Assembly: GCA_015060255.1 (NCBI GenBank)
Contig: SUYV01000017.1
Location: 1-42,820, forward strand
From: Bacteroidales bacterium
Lineage (GTDB): Bacteria > Bacteroidota > Bacteroidia > Bacteroidales > UBA932
DNA: 42,820 bases
Direction of reading: 5' to 3'
Shown one piece after another: positions 1-7,741 of the stretch. The notes under the pieces are model-generated. The model did not search any database and was not told where the DNA came from. It saw only the letters and a list, made by a program, of their open reading frames with translations. Both the position numbers and the translations under genes were made by a program. How positions within the stretch are numbered: the first letter of the stretch is position 1; each line of letters begins with the position of its first letter.

Positions 1-65
1 ATTTATACCTATTCTGTTCATATACAGTGCAATTCACTTGATATCCTCTACAATGCAAATTTTAT

Positions 66-73
66 TATATTTG
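66..73 (+). promoter_or_regulatory. possible Bacteroidota -7 box upstream of the DUF47 gene
   Basis: TATATTTG matches the TAnnTTTG -7 consensus 36 bp before the ATG at 109. A TTG at 38-40 is about 25 bp upstream, longer than the usual 19-21 bp spacer, so the assignment is weak. Confidence 0.3.
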
Positions 74-108
74 TTTTGTAATAGTAATGAATATCGGATT
101 GCACGCAT

Positions 109-756
109 ATGTTTGGACGCAAAAAGGTTGAGAAATTAGTCGATGATATAGACAGATACTTTGATATGATTGACCAGTCTGTCCTGGTCTTCAAGGATGG
201 TGTCAGAAACTATCTGTATTCGAATTCTGATGGTTTCAACCAGAATCTCATCAAGATGTCTGCGATTGATAGTGAAGCGGAAGTTCTACGCCGGGAAATC
301 GAGAATGCTCTTTATACGCAGACCGCTCTAGTCCGTTCCAGAGCTGATATAATGCGTCTGTTTGAGAAGACAAGAAACATCACTGATATCCTCAATGACA
401 GCCTTTTCCAATTCGAGATCGAGACTCCCTTTGTTCCCTCCGAACTCAATCCTGAATTCATGAAACTTACTGAGTTCTCGACTCTTACTGTAGAAGCAGT
501 GCTTCCTGCTGCAAAGGCATATTTCAAATCTCCAGAGTCGGTTCCGGACAAGATCAGCCGTGCTTATTTCTATGAAAAGGAAGCTGTAAAGTATTCCCAG
601 ACCATAAAACGGAAAGTATTCCACAACATGCCGTCGCTTAAGCTCAGTGAGAAGTTCCATCTCCGATATTTTGCACTTCATATCGAAAATCTTGCGAAAG
701 CTGCAGAAAATGTTGCAGACCAGCTTGCTGTAATGGCCATCAGAAGAACCTTGTAA
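109..756 (+). CDS. DUF47 / PhoU-like phosphate-transport accessory protein
   Basis: The 215-residue, soluble, largely helical protein has the length and layout of the DUF47 family: an N-terminal FGRKK-type start, a D-R-Y-F helix, and later helices rich in charged residues with an H-x-E-x-L-A-x-A-A-E-N-x-A-D motif near the C-terminus. DUF47 proteins resemble PhoU and are usually encoded next to PiT-type phosphate transporters, where they are thought to modulate transport. Here the next gene, 12 bp downstream, encodes a PiT-like membrane domain, which supports the assignment. The start is the first ATG after an A/T-rich leader. The precise function (gate, sensor partner or regulator) cannot be read from the sequence. 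Confidence 0.8.
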   Translation: MFGRKKVEKLVDDIDRYFDMIDQSVLVFKDGVRNYLYSNSDGFNQNLIKMSAIDSEAEVLRREIENALYTQTALVRSRADIMRLFEKTRNITDILNDSLFQFEIETPFVPSELNPEFMKLTEFSTLTVEAVLPAAKAYFKSPESVPDKISRAYFYEKEAVKYSQTIKRKVFHNMPSLKLSEKFHLRYFALHIENLAKAAENVADQLAVMAIRRTL

Positions 757-768
757 TCTTGTCTGACA

Positions 769-2403
769 GTGGATATCTTGTGCATCATATTGTTTCTTGC
801 CGCTTTCTCATACTGGTTCTTTACCAATGAGCATGACACTCTTTTCGGAGTGTATGGCGCTACATCTGTGCTCAAAAACATATCCATGGCCGTACTTGTC
901 TTTGTTGTCGTCCTTTCTTCCATCTGGCTCAGTGCGGAAAGTGATGTCGCATCTTCGGTCAAGGGCAATCTTGCTGCGATACATATCGGCACTGAGGATG
1001 TCTTCATAATGCTCCTGGCTTCTATGCTCCCGCTTTCTGTCCTGAGGTACTTTAATGCAGCTGGATCCATCACATACGCGTTCATGGGGGCGATGGCAAC
1101 TGTTGCTTTCATTCGCGCTGACGGCGTGCTTCCTCAGCCGGGATCTGTTCTTCCTGTTCTGGTCGCTCCTATATTCGCCTTCGTTCTCTCAGCTTTGTTC
1201 AGATATATTCTCAAGTCTGTTTTCTCGCGTGTAAGGCTTCATATGATAAAGCTGTCGTATTATATGCGGCATGCTGTCATAGTCGGGCTTGTCCTCACGG
1301 CATTTGCATTCGGGCTGAATTGGGGAGGACTTCTGAACGGCTTCATCGAAGCTCAGGAACATGGATTTGCCGAGACCGGGGTAGTAATGACGCTGGTCAT
1401 CCTGCTTCTTGTGGGGTTTATGAGCAAGCGTCCTGTCGCCAATGATGAACCAAACGGACTTTTCGCAGAGTTTTCGATATATGCTGTGGTTTCTGTGGGC
1501 TTTTCGGTAGCGGTCACTCTGATGTTCTTTTCGTTTGACCGTACAGCAGGACTTCTAGGACTGCAACCGATGCCGCTTTCTGTTTCTTCCTTGGTCTTTG
1601 CTGCCGTGGCAGGAACGGAGCTGGTCCAGAAATCACGTATGATTGAAGATGACGAATACGTGAAGGCCGGGATATCCTTAGTGGCGGCTCCCTTTGGAGC
1701 TATTGTCCTGACATATGGCTTTCTGTATGTTACCGGAACTGACGCGGACGGTCAGATGGCTGATTTCATCATAATGGCGGCTGCTATCATTATCCTCATA
1801 GCCCTGGCGTTTGCAGGTTATGTGAAGGCTCAGCGTAAGGCCGGAGAGGCAACTGACAGGCTGGTTTATATCCAGCAGCAGCAGATATATGAGCACAGCC
1901 GTGCGTTGAACGACATGGAGCTCAAAGTCGTGCTTTCTGAGAATCAGGCCCTGCATAATGCTGTGGAACAGAAGAGGCAGGAGGTGATGAACGTAGCATT
2001 GAGCATTGTCGAGCAGAAAGAGTTTCTGGAATCTTTGGATGATATGGTCAGGCGTATGGCCAAGACTGATGACCCCAAGGAAAAGGACCGGCTCATAGCT
2101 GAACTGGGGTCAGCGCTCAAACAGAGACTGTCATATGACCGCGATGTGGATTCGCAGTATTTCTATGCGCAGGCAGAGTCGCTTCATGAGGATTTCAATG
2201 CAAAGCTGTCAGAGAATTTCCCAAACATGACCCAGCAGGAAAAACGCCTTGCTACCTTGCTCAGACTGGGATTTTCCTCAAAATATATTGCAACACTTAT
2301 GAACATAACCCCGAAAAGTGTGGAGATAAGCCGATACAGGCTTCGTCAGAAGCTCGGCCTTGCCAAGGGGGATAATCTGGTGAATTTTATAAAATCGATA
2401 TAA
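769..2403 (+). CDS. PiT-like membrane domain fused to coiled coil and LuxR-type HTH (putative membrane-bound regulator)
   Basis: 544 residues, GTG start, no cleavable signal. Residues 1-352 are polytopic membrane and resemble a degenerate PiT phosphate transporter. The two PiT half-motifs have recognisable positions but altered residues: NEHD (20-23) followed by GSITYA (99-104) where STTHA is usual, and GLNWGG (182-187) followed by PLSVSSLVF (269-277) where PxSTTH is usual. Residues 355-430 form a charged coiled coil. Residues 487-532 are a LuxR/GerE-type HTH (QQEKRLATLLRLG, then SSKYIATLMNITPKSVEISR) as in Bacteroidota TPR-LuxR regulators. The DUF47 partner upstream and OprP-type porin downstream support a phosphate-responsive, membrane-tethered transcription factor. 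The HTH call is firm; the PiT homology is my inference from position and motif remnants; loss of transport is unproven. Confidence 0.7.
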   Translation: MDILCIILFLAAFSYWFFTNEHDTLFGVYGATSVLKNISMAVLVFVVVLSSIWLSAESDVASSVKGNLAAIHIGTEDVFIMLLASMLPLSVLRYFNAAGSITYAFMGAMATVAFIRADGVLPQPGSVLPVLVAPIFAFVLSALFRYILKSVFSRVRLHMIKLSYYMRHAVIVGLVLTAFAFGLNWGGLLNGFIEAQEHGFAETGVVMTLVILLLVGFMSKRPVANDEPNGLFAEFSIYAVVSVGFSVAVTLMFFSFDRTAGLLGLQPMPLSVSSLVFAAVAGTELVQKSRMIEDDEYVKAGISLVAAPFGAIVLTYGFLYVTGTDADGQMADFIIMAAAIIILIALAFAGYVKAQRKAGEATDRLVYIQQQQIYEHSRALNDMELKVVLSENQALHNAVEQKRQEVMNVALSIVEQKEFLESLDDMVRRMAKTDDPKEKDRLIAELGSALKQRLSYDRDVDSQYFYAQAESLHEDFNAKLSENFPNMTQQEKRLATLLRLGFSSKYIATLMNITPKSVEISRYRLRQKLGLAKGDNLVNFIKSI

Positions 2404-2445
2404 ACTATTATTAATTAACACATTAACCATTAAACCTTACAGACA

Positions 2446-3843
2446 ATGAAAAAGGTATTTTTAGTTTCGCTTTTCGCGCTTTTTGCGTCGACTGCGGCGT
2501 TCGCTCAGGAAACTGAAGTGAACCAGTATGGTCAGAAGGTGAACTCCTATCCGGTTGATGCAACCGTGCAGGACGGTATCCTTGTGTTCCAGAACAAGAA
2601 CCAGAACTACAAGATGTGGTTCGACGTACGTGTTCAGGGAGATGCAGCCGTTTTCTTCGGCTATGACAAGAATCTGACCCAGATCGGTAACGGCATGAAC
2701 ATCCGTCGTGCACGTTTCGCAGTGAAGGCTCAGCTTGACAAGAACTGGTATGGTGAGCTCGACACAGACTGGACCAGCGGTACCCCTGAGATCAAGGATG
2801 CTTACATTGGCTTCACAGGAGTGAAGGGTCTCGAAATCAAGGTCGGTAACTTCAAGGAGAACTTCTCTATCCAGAGAAATACAACATCACGTTACCTCCA
2901 GTTCATGGAGCGTCCGATGGTGACTTATCTGGCTCCTTCACGTCACCTTGGTATCAATGTGAAGTATTCGATGCCTGCTCTCTGGGTGAGTGCCGGCGCG
3001 TTCGGTCCTGCTCTCGAGGATGCTGAGACTCATGCAGCCATCGAGGATGGAAACAAGGACTACGGTCTGAACTGCGGTATGTCTTACACCGGTAAGATCG
3101 TTTACCGCCCTCTTCATAAGATGAAGGACGCTTCTCTGCACATCGGTGCTGCCGTTTCTTACAGAAATCCTAAGACTTCATCGACAGACGGTTACAATGC
3201 AGTACGCTACAGCACTCGTAACACCACATCTGTAAACCGCAAGAAGTTCCTCGATACAGACGCCATCAAGTATCTCGACCATGAGCTTGCATGGACTGCT
3301 GAACTTGCAGGTCACTGGAAGGGTCTCCGTTGGGAGGCAGCTTACATCGCACGTCTTCCTTACGTGGATGCATCGAAGAGCCAGATCACTGATATCAAGC
3401 CAGCTTGGGGATGGTACGTTCAGGCAGGTTACCTTCTCTTCGGAGGAAGCCAGAACTATGATGCAGGCGGAGCAAAGTATACCCGTATCAACGCAGCCAA
3501 GGGTTGGGGAGACATCGAACTTTGTGCACGTGTCGAGTACTGCGACCTCAACATCTCACCATACTGCATGGGAGGTTCTGCATATGCATACTCTCTCGGC
3601 CTCAATTTCCACGTGACAAAGAACGTGAAGTTCGTGATCAACTATCAGTACAACGACAACGACATCTTTGCTAACGGTAAGGGTGAGCAGGACGGAACAG
3701 ACAAGACTGCAAAGGGTCCTTACAGAACAGGTTATGATGCAGCAGGCAACGTGACTTACTATCCTGGTGACATCGCAGCTGACAGCAAGAGCAAGGGTAT
3801 CGACTACCATATGCTCGCATGCCGTTTCCAGGTAGCATTCTAA
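2446..3843 (+). CDS. OprO/OprP-type phosphate-selective porin family outer-membrane protein
   Basis: 465 residues with a Sec signal peptide ending AFAQ (about 1-21). The mature protein has alternating amphipathic beta strands, the early FQNKNQNYKMWFDVRVQGD strand, an INRRARF-like segment (NIRRARFAVKAQLDKNWYG), and a C-terminal aromatic residue (ACRFQVAF) as expected for an outer-membrane barrel. The GELDTDW/EIKDAYIGF and KVGNFKENFS motifs are typical of the OprP/OprO family. It follows the PiT-LuxR regulator by 42 bp. Codons are strongly biased (AAC, AAG, CGT, ATC), suggesting high expression. Some members of this family carry other anions, and in Bacteroidota the substrate is often unknown, so phosphate is inferred from context. 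Confidence 0.82.
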   Translation: MKKVFLVSLFALFASTAAFAQETEVNQYGQKVNSYPVDATVQDGILVFQNKNQNYKMWFDVRVQGDAAVFFGYDKNLTQIGNGMNIRRARFAVKAQLDKNWYGELDTDWTSGTPEIKDAYIGFTGVKGLEIKVGNFKENFSIQRNTTSRYLQFMERPMVTYLAPSRHLGINVKYSMPALWVSAGAFGPALEDAETHAAIEDGNKDYGLNCGMSYTGKIVYRPLHKMKDASLHIGAAVSYRNPKTSSTDGYNAVRYSTRNTTSVNRKKFLDTDAIKYLDHELAWTAELAGHWKGLRWEAAYIARLPYVDASKSQITDIKPAWGWYVQAGYLLFGGSQNYDAGGAKYTRINAAKGWGDIELCARVEYCDLNISPYCMGGSAYAYSLGLNFHVTKNVKFVINYQYNDNDIFANGKGEQDGTDKTAKGPYRTGYDAAGNVTYYPGDIAADSKSKGIDYHMLACRFQVAF

Positions 3844-3849
3844 TGCCCC

Positions 3850-3925
3850 TGTAAATGACACACTGTCATTTCGACCGAACTATATTCTGTCATTTCGACC
3901 GAACGAAGTGAGTGGAGAAATCTAT
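3850..3925. repeat. intergenic dispersed repeat, TGTCATTTCGACCGA family
   Basis: Two direct copies of TGTCATTTCGACCGAAC, the second followed by GAAGTGAGTGGAGAAATCT. The same words recur at 5747-5878, in part at 7703-7738, and inverted at 22853-22965, always between genes. The repeat sits between the porin and the lipoprotein gene. Confidence 0.75.
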
Positions 3926-3965
3926 AAACCAAAACAAATATCAACCAATTTAAAATTAAAACATC

Positions 3966-4592
3966 ATGAAAAAGTTTTTTGTATTCGCAGCAGCAGCTGC
4001 TTTCGCATTCTGTGCATGTGAGAAAGACAACACAGACAAGGTTCAGGGTAGTGGTAACGAAGGTGGCGCTGATAAGGTTTCAGGCCTCGTTCTCAACGAG
4101 CTTTCAGGCGCTGACAAGTTCATCGAGCTTTACAACACTACTGACAAGGAGATCAACCTTGACGGTGTTTACCTCGTGAAGTACGACTCAACAAAGGAAG
4201 GTGGCAAGAGCACTACATGGACTGGTAAGGGCGGTATCAAGATCGCTGCCAAGGGTTTCGTAGTTCTCGAGAGCTCAGACCTCGCTGACGAGGCTGAGGG
4301 TGGTGATCCAGCATACAAGTATGAGAGCGCAAACCACGTGTTCAAGGGTGGTCTCTCAGGAAAGAAGAACGTGTTCATCGAGCTCTACAGCGCAGATGAC
4401 GAGAAGCTCAGCGAGTTCAAGAGAGGTGAGGAAGGTGCAGGCTGGAACCAGGTCTCTGGCTTCAACAACGACAAGAAGCACACATTCTCACGTGTACCGG
4501 ACGGAACAGGTGAGTTTGTATACGCTGACCCTACCAAGGGCGCTGCAAACGGTGCAAAGGTTGCTGATATCGAGCAGACTCCTGAAATGTAA
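3966..4592 (+). CDS. lipoprotein with lamin-tail (LTD) domain
   Basis: 208 residues. An N-terminal lipoprotein signal (AFAFCAC, Cys16 or Cys18) is followed by an acidic/Gly linker. From about residue 38 the protein has the LTD pattern: LVLNELSG, then KFIELYNTTDKEINLDGVYL, a WTG turn, GFVVLESSD, and a terminal FSRVPDGTGEF. LTD is an Ig-like fold found in secreted bacterial proteins, often attached to nucleases or phosphoesterases; here it stands alone, with no catalytic domain. Codon use is as strongly biased as in the porin. It is followed 28 bp later by the CYTH-like gene. Probably an abundant surface or periplasmic anchor or binding protein; its ligand is unknown. Confidence 0.75.
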   Translation: MKKFFVFAAAAAFAFCACEKDNTDKVQGSGNEGGADKVSGLVLNELSGADKFIELYNTTDKEINLDGVYLVKYDSTKEGGKSTTWTGKGGIKIAAKGFVVLESSDLADEAEGGDPAYKYESANHVFKGGLSGKKNVFIELYSADDEKLSEFKRGEEGAGWNQVSGFNNDKKHTFSRVPDGTGEFVYADPTKGAANGAKVADIEQTPEM

Positions 4593-4620
4593 TTCTTCCC
4601 CGATAGAATCATAACGAACT

Positions 4621-5259
4621 ATGGCAGAATTGAAAATCGGCGAGATCTCGAAGCCACGCTTCGAGTTCCGCTCTTTCGGACAGTGCTTCTGTGAGGCACA
4701 CAAGAGAATGGCTCGTCTTTCCGTTCCTGTACCTGAAAAGGTATGGGAGCGCGAAAGCGACGAGATCTACATCATCTCCCGCAAGAACGACATCAACAAC
4801 ACCAAGATCCGTAACGGAAAGATGGACATCAAGACTTATGTCCAGACAGTTGACGGCCTCGAGCAGTGGAACCCTCTGATGAAGGGTGAGTTCCCTATTT
4901 CTCGTGCAGTGCTTGAGAACGAGGTTTTCCCTGCATTCATGGTAGAGATGCCTGCTCTTGACAAGGATGAGTACACTTATGACGAGTTCATCGCTATGGT
5001 GAAGGCTAACCCTGATCTCGCAGCTGTACGCGTGCACAAGCAGCGTTTCGGCTACATGGTGAACGACACCATCTGCGAGGTAGGAAACGTTCTCATCAAC
5101 GGTGCGAAGGTGGTTACCATCAACTCTGAGTCTACTGAGATCGAGGACATCAAGAAGACCATCGCTGACTGCGGTCTCGAGGGTGTTGAGAACATCAACT
5201 ATCTCCAGGCTATCAAGCGTGTGATAGGAATGTCTGACAAGCCACTTGCAAACGAGTAG
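4621..5259 (+). CDS. divergent CYTH-like (triphosphate-tunnel fold) domain protein
   Basis: 212 residues, no signal peptide. It lacks the classic ExExK start, but has an order of strands reminiscent of CYTH/VTC domains: KPRFEFRSFG near the N-terminus, then DEIYIISRKNDINNTKIRN with GKMDIKTYV, and in the C-terminal half AVRVHKQRFGYMVN, CEVGNVLING and TINSESTEIED. The following gene, 4 bp downstream, is a canonical CYTH protein, so the two may act as a pair. Codon bias is very strong, implying high expression. The fold assignment is inference from motif spacing and neighbourhood; catalysis would be doubtful because key acidic and basic residues are displaced. Confidence 0.5.
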   Translation: MAELKIGEISKPRFEFRSFGQCFCEAHKRMARLSVPVPEKVWERESDEIYIISRKNDINNTKIRNGKMDIKTYVQTVDGLEQWNPLMKGEFPISRAVLENEVFPAFMVEMPALDKDEYTYDEFIAMVKANPDLAAVRVHKQRFGYMVNDTICEVGNVLINGAKVVTINSESTEIEDIKKTIADCGLEGVENINYLQAIKRVIGMSDKPLANE

Positions 5260-5263
5260 TATC

Positions 5264-5737
5264 ATGGCACAGGAAATCGAAAGAAAATTCTTGGTTGCAG
5301 GCGACTTCAAGCCGTTTGCAAAGAAGGCGACCCGCATCACTCAGGGTTACCTCAGCTCAGTTCCTGAGCGCACAGTACGCGTTCGCGTAAAGGGCGAGAA
5401 GGGATTCATCACCATCAAGGGTATCGGCTCTGAGAGCGGCGCAAGCCGTTTCGAGTGGGAGAAGGAGATTCCTGTAGCAGAAGTTCAGGAACTTCTGAAG
5501 ATCTGCGAGCCAGGCGTGATCGACAAGACACGCTACCTCGTTGAGGCTGGTGAGCACACTTATGAGGTGGACGAATTTTACGGTGACAACGAAGGCCTTA
5601 CAGTGGCTGAGGTTGAGCTTTCTTCTGAGGACGAGGCTTTTGTAAAGCCTGAGTGGCTCGGTGAGGAGGTTACCGGAGATGTGAAGTACTACAACTCTAT
5701 GCTTATGAAGAACCCATATAAGAATTGGGCGAAGTAA
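5264..5737 (+). CDS. CYTH domain protein, probable triphosphate tunnel metalloenzyme
   Basis: 157 residues from ATG 5264, 4 bp after the upstream stop; a TTG at 5246 would overlap the previous gene and is not needed. It opens with EIERKFL (residues 4-10), the metal-binding ExExK signature, followed by RVRVKG and ITIKG strands that donate phosphate-binding Arg/Lys, FEWEKEIP, and a late EVDEFYG...AEVELSSEDE block holding the acidic metal ligands. This matches short bacterial TTM enzymes, which hydrolyse tripolyphosphate or organic triphosphates. Placement beside a phosphate porin, a DUF47 protein and an anion carrier favours tripolyphosphate or polyphosphate as substrate, but nucleoside or thiamine triphosphate remain possible. 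Strong codon bias. Confidence 0.85.
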   Translation: MAQEIERKFLVAGDFKPFAKKATRITQGYLSSVPERTVRVRVKGEKGFITIKGIGSESGASRFEWEKEIPVAEVQELLKICEPGVIDKTRYLVEAGEHTYEVDEFYGDNEGLTVAEVELSSEDEAFVKPEWLGEEVTGDVKYYNSMLMKNPYKNWAK

Positions 5738-5746
5738 ATATTGTTA

Positions 5747-5878
5747 AGATTTCTCGACTCACTTCGTTCGCTCGAAATGACAGTGGGACGCTCGAAATGA
5801 CAGTGGGACACTCGAAATGACAGTATGATACTTTAAGTGTCATTTCGAGCGAGGCCGTAGGCCGAGTCGAGAAATCTT
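5747..5878. repeat. palindromic dispersed repeat with three direct units
   Basis: The outer arms form a long inverted repeat: AGATTTCTCGACTC at the left and GAGTCGAGAAATCT at the right. Inside are three direct copies of CTCGAAATGACAGT and an inverted TGTCATTTCGAGCGAG. It lies between the CYTH gene and the carrier gene and could act as a terminator or an mRNA processing site. It belongs to the same family as 3850-3925 and 22853-22965. Confidence 0.8.
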
Positions 5879-5893
5879 TAAAAACTAAACACC

Positions 5894-7696
5894 ATGACCG
5901 ACAAGAATACAGAACTTGACCAGCAGCAGGAGTTCGATCCGCTGGATATGAATAATTATAAGGTAGAGAAGCTGCCTAAGATGCAGAAATCCGGCTTTGA
6001 AAAGTGGATGGCCCGTCTTGGTCTTCCATTGTCAATAATCGCTTTCGTGCTGTTTATGTGCTTCTTGAAGATTCCGTTTATCGACAATCTCGAGAAAGTC
6101 GACCTCAGAGCAGGAAAGGACAGCACATTGGTACTTTCCGAAAAAGGACAGAAAGGCTATGATGGTCTTGTGAAAGGTCATGAAGACAAGCTGACCGAAA
6201 AGTATTGGAAAGAGCAGGGCTATAGCGCAGAGGATATTGCCATGTTCAAGAGCAAGAAAAAGGACAAGCCTGCAATTTCCGCTGAAGTGAAAGGCGAGAT
6301 CAGTGTCAAGGCAAATGCGCAGGCAAAGGACGATTTCATGGCCAACAACTATGCTATGCTGGCTATCTTCATCGCTTCGGTCATCTTGTGGATAACCGAG
6401 GCCGTGCCTAGTTATCTGACATCCCTGCTGGTCATTCTCGCAATTGTTCTTTGTGGTATTGTGCCTCAGAAAGAGGCTTTTGCACAGCTCGGTCACCCTG
6501 TGATGTGGCTTAACATCCTTTCTTTTGTTCTTGCCAGCATGCTTGTCAAGACAAGGGTTGCAAAGAGATTTGCCCTATGGTTCGTACTGAAGTTCGGAAA
6601 GAGCGCATCCGGCATATTCTTCAGTTTTCTTGTTATCAATGTTGTACTGTCGATGTTCATTTCGGCTACAACGGTCAAAGCTACGATACTGTTGCCGATC
6701 TTCATGGTTATCGCTGCAATCTTCGGCGCGAGCCAGGGTAACAGGAACAATTTCGGACGTAACCTTGTACTTCAGAACCTGTTCCAGGTGAATATAGGCG
6801 CAAGTGCATTCATGACAGGTTCGGGAGCCAACCTGCTCGCCATCTCTCTCATGGTGGGAGCAACGGGAGCCTATACCGATATGTCATTCGGATATTCCGA
6901 CTGGCTTATGGCAGGATTTCCTTTGGCTATGATTCTTCTCCTGCTGGGATGGTTCGTAGGCGTGAAACTCATCTTCCCTATGAAAAAGGAAGAGAAGGTT
7001 CCACAGCTGGAAGGCGGTATGGTCCGACTCCGTTCAGAGCTGGAGGCAATGGGAAAGATGAGCTTTGAAGAGTTCAAGACCATAGCGATCTTCGTCGGTG
7101 TGCTTGTGCTTTGGGTTACCAAAAGCTGGCATGGGATCGATGAGACTACGGTAGCATTCATAGGTGCAATTATAGCGCTTTTCCCTCATGTAGGAGTAGT
7201 CAAGTGGAACGATGTCGACATTCCATGGCATCTGATGCTGTTCTCTGCCGGAGCCTATGCCCTGGGTTCAGGTCTTAATGCCACCGACCTTCCGAACATC
7301 GCAGTCAGTGCAGGTATGGATTCTCTCGGCATCACTGCCGACACTCCGTTCATTGTCCCATATCTTCTGATGACCGGACTCATGCTCTTCAGTGCCTTGA
7401 TCTTCCAGTCGAAGAACATGAGGGCACTGGTGTTCATCCCGATAGCTCTCGGTGTCGAGACAAAATTCGGATATCCGCCACTCAGCCTTGCGTTCCCTGT
7501 GGCACTTCTGATCGAACATGTCTACGTGCTGCCGTTCAACAGCAAGCCGGCAGCGCTGCTATATACTACAAACCACTACAGCTGGAGCGATACCTTCAAG
7601 TTCGGTATCACCATGATGCTCATCGCATGGGTTATGATCGTGATCTGGGGACAGACCGTCCTCCACTGGCTCGGTTATACTCCAGGCTTATTCTAA
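5894..7696 (+). CDS. DASS/SLC13-type sodium:anion symporter with large first loop
   Basis: 600 residues. A charged 40-residue cytoplasmic start leads to TM1 (about 41-62), then an unusual hydrophilic region of about 85 residues (to about 150), then the DASS membrane core (WITEAVPSYLTSLLVILAIVL onward, about 10-11 further TMs). The two Ser-Asn-Thr-type substrate motifs are divergent: FISATTVKATILLPI in the first half and FQSKNMRALVFIPI in the second; TGSGANLLAI replaces the usual TGTPPNL. The family moves dicarboxylates, sulfate or phosphate; the yeast low-affinity phosphate carriers are relatives. Context (porin, CYTH, DUF47) makes phosphate or another small anion the best guess. Expression looks lower than for the preceding four genes from codon use. 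Confidence 0.75.
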   Translation: MTDKNTELDQQQEFDPLDMNNYKVEKLPKMQKSGFEKWMARLGLPLSIIAFVLFMCFLKIPFIDNLEKVDLRAGKDSTLVLSEKGQKGYDGLVKGHEDKLTEKYWKEQGYSAEDIAMFKSKKKDKPAISAEVKGEISVKANAQAKDDFMANNYAMLAIFIASVILWITEAVPSYLTSLLVILAIVLCGIVPQKEAFAQLGHPVMWLNILSFVLASMLVKTRVAKRFALWFVLKFGKSASGIFFSFLVINVVLSMFISATTVKATILLPIFMVIAAIFGASQGNRNNFGRNLVLQNLFQVNIGASAFMTGSGANLLAISLMVGATGAYTDMSFGYSDWLMAGFPLAMILLLLGWFVGVKLIFPMKKEEKVPQLEGGMVRLRSELEAMGKMSFEEFKTIAIFVGVLVLWVTKSWHGIDETTVAFIGAIIALFPHVGVVKWNDVDIPWHLMLFSAGAYALGSGLNATDLPNIAVSAGMDSLGITADTPFIVPYLLMTGLMLFSALIFQSKNMRALVFIPIALGVETKFGYPPLSLAFPVALLIEHVYVLPFNSKPAALLYTTNHYSWSDTFKFGITMMLIAWVMIVIWGQTVLHWLGYTPGLF

Positions 7697-7741
7697 CCTC
7701 CCTGTCATTCTGAGGAGCGAAGCGACGTGAGGATCTGAATT

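Noticed and set aside
4609..5340. 243-residue minus-strand frame across the CYTH genes
   Set aside because: Antisense to strongly codon-biased genes; biased codons keep the opposite frame open.
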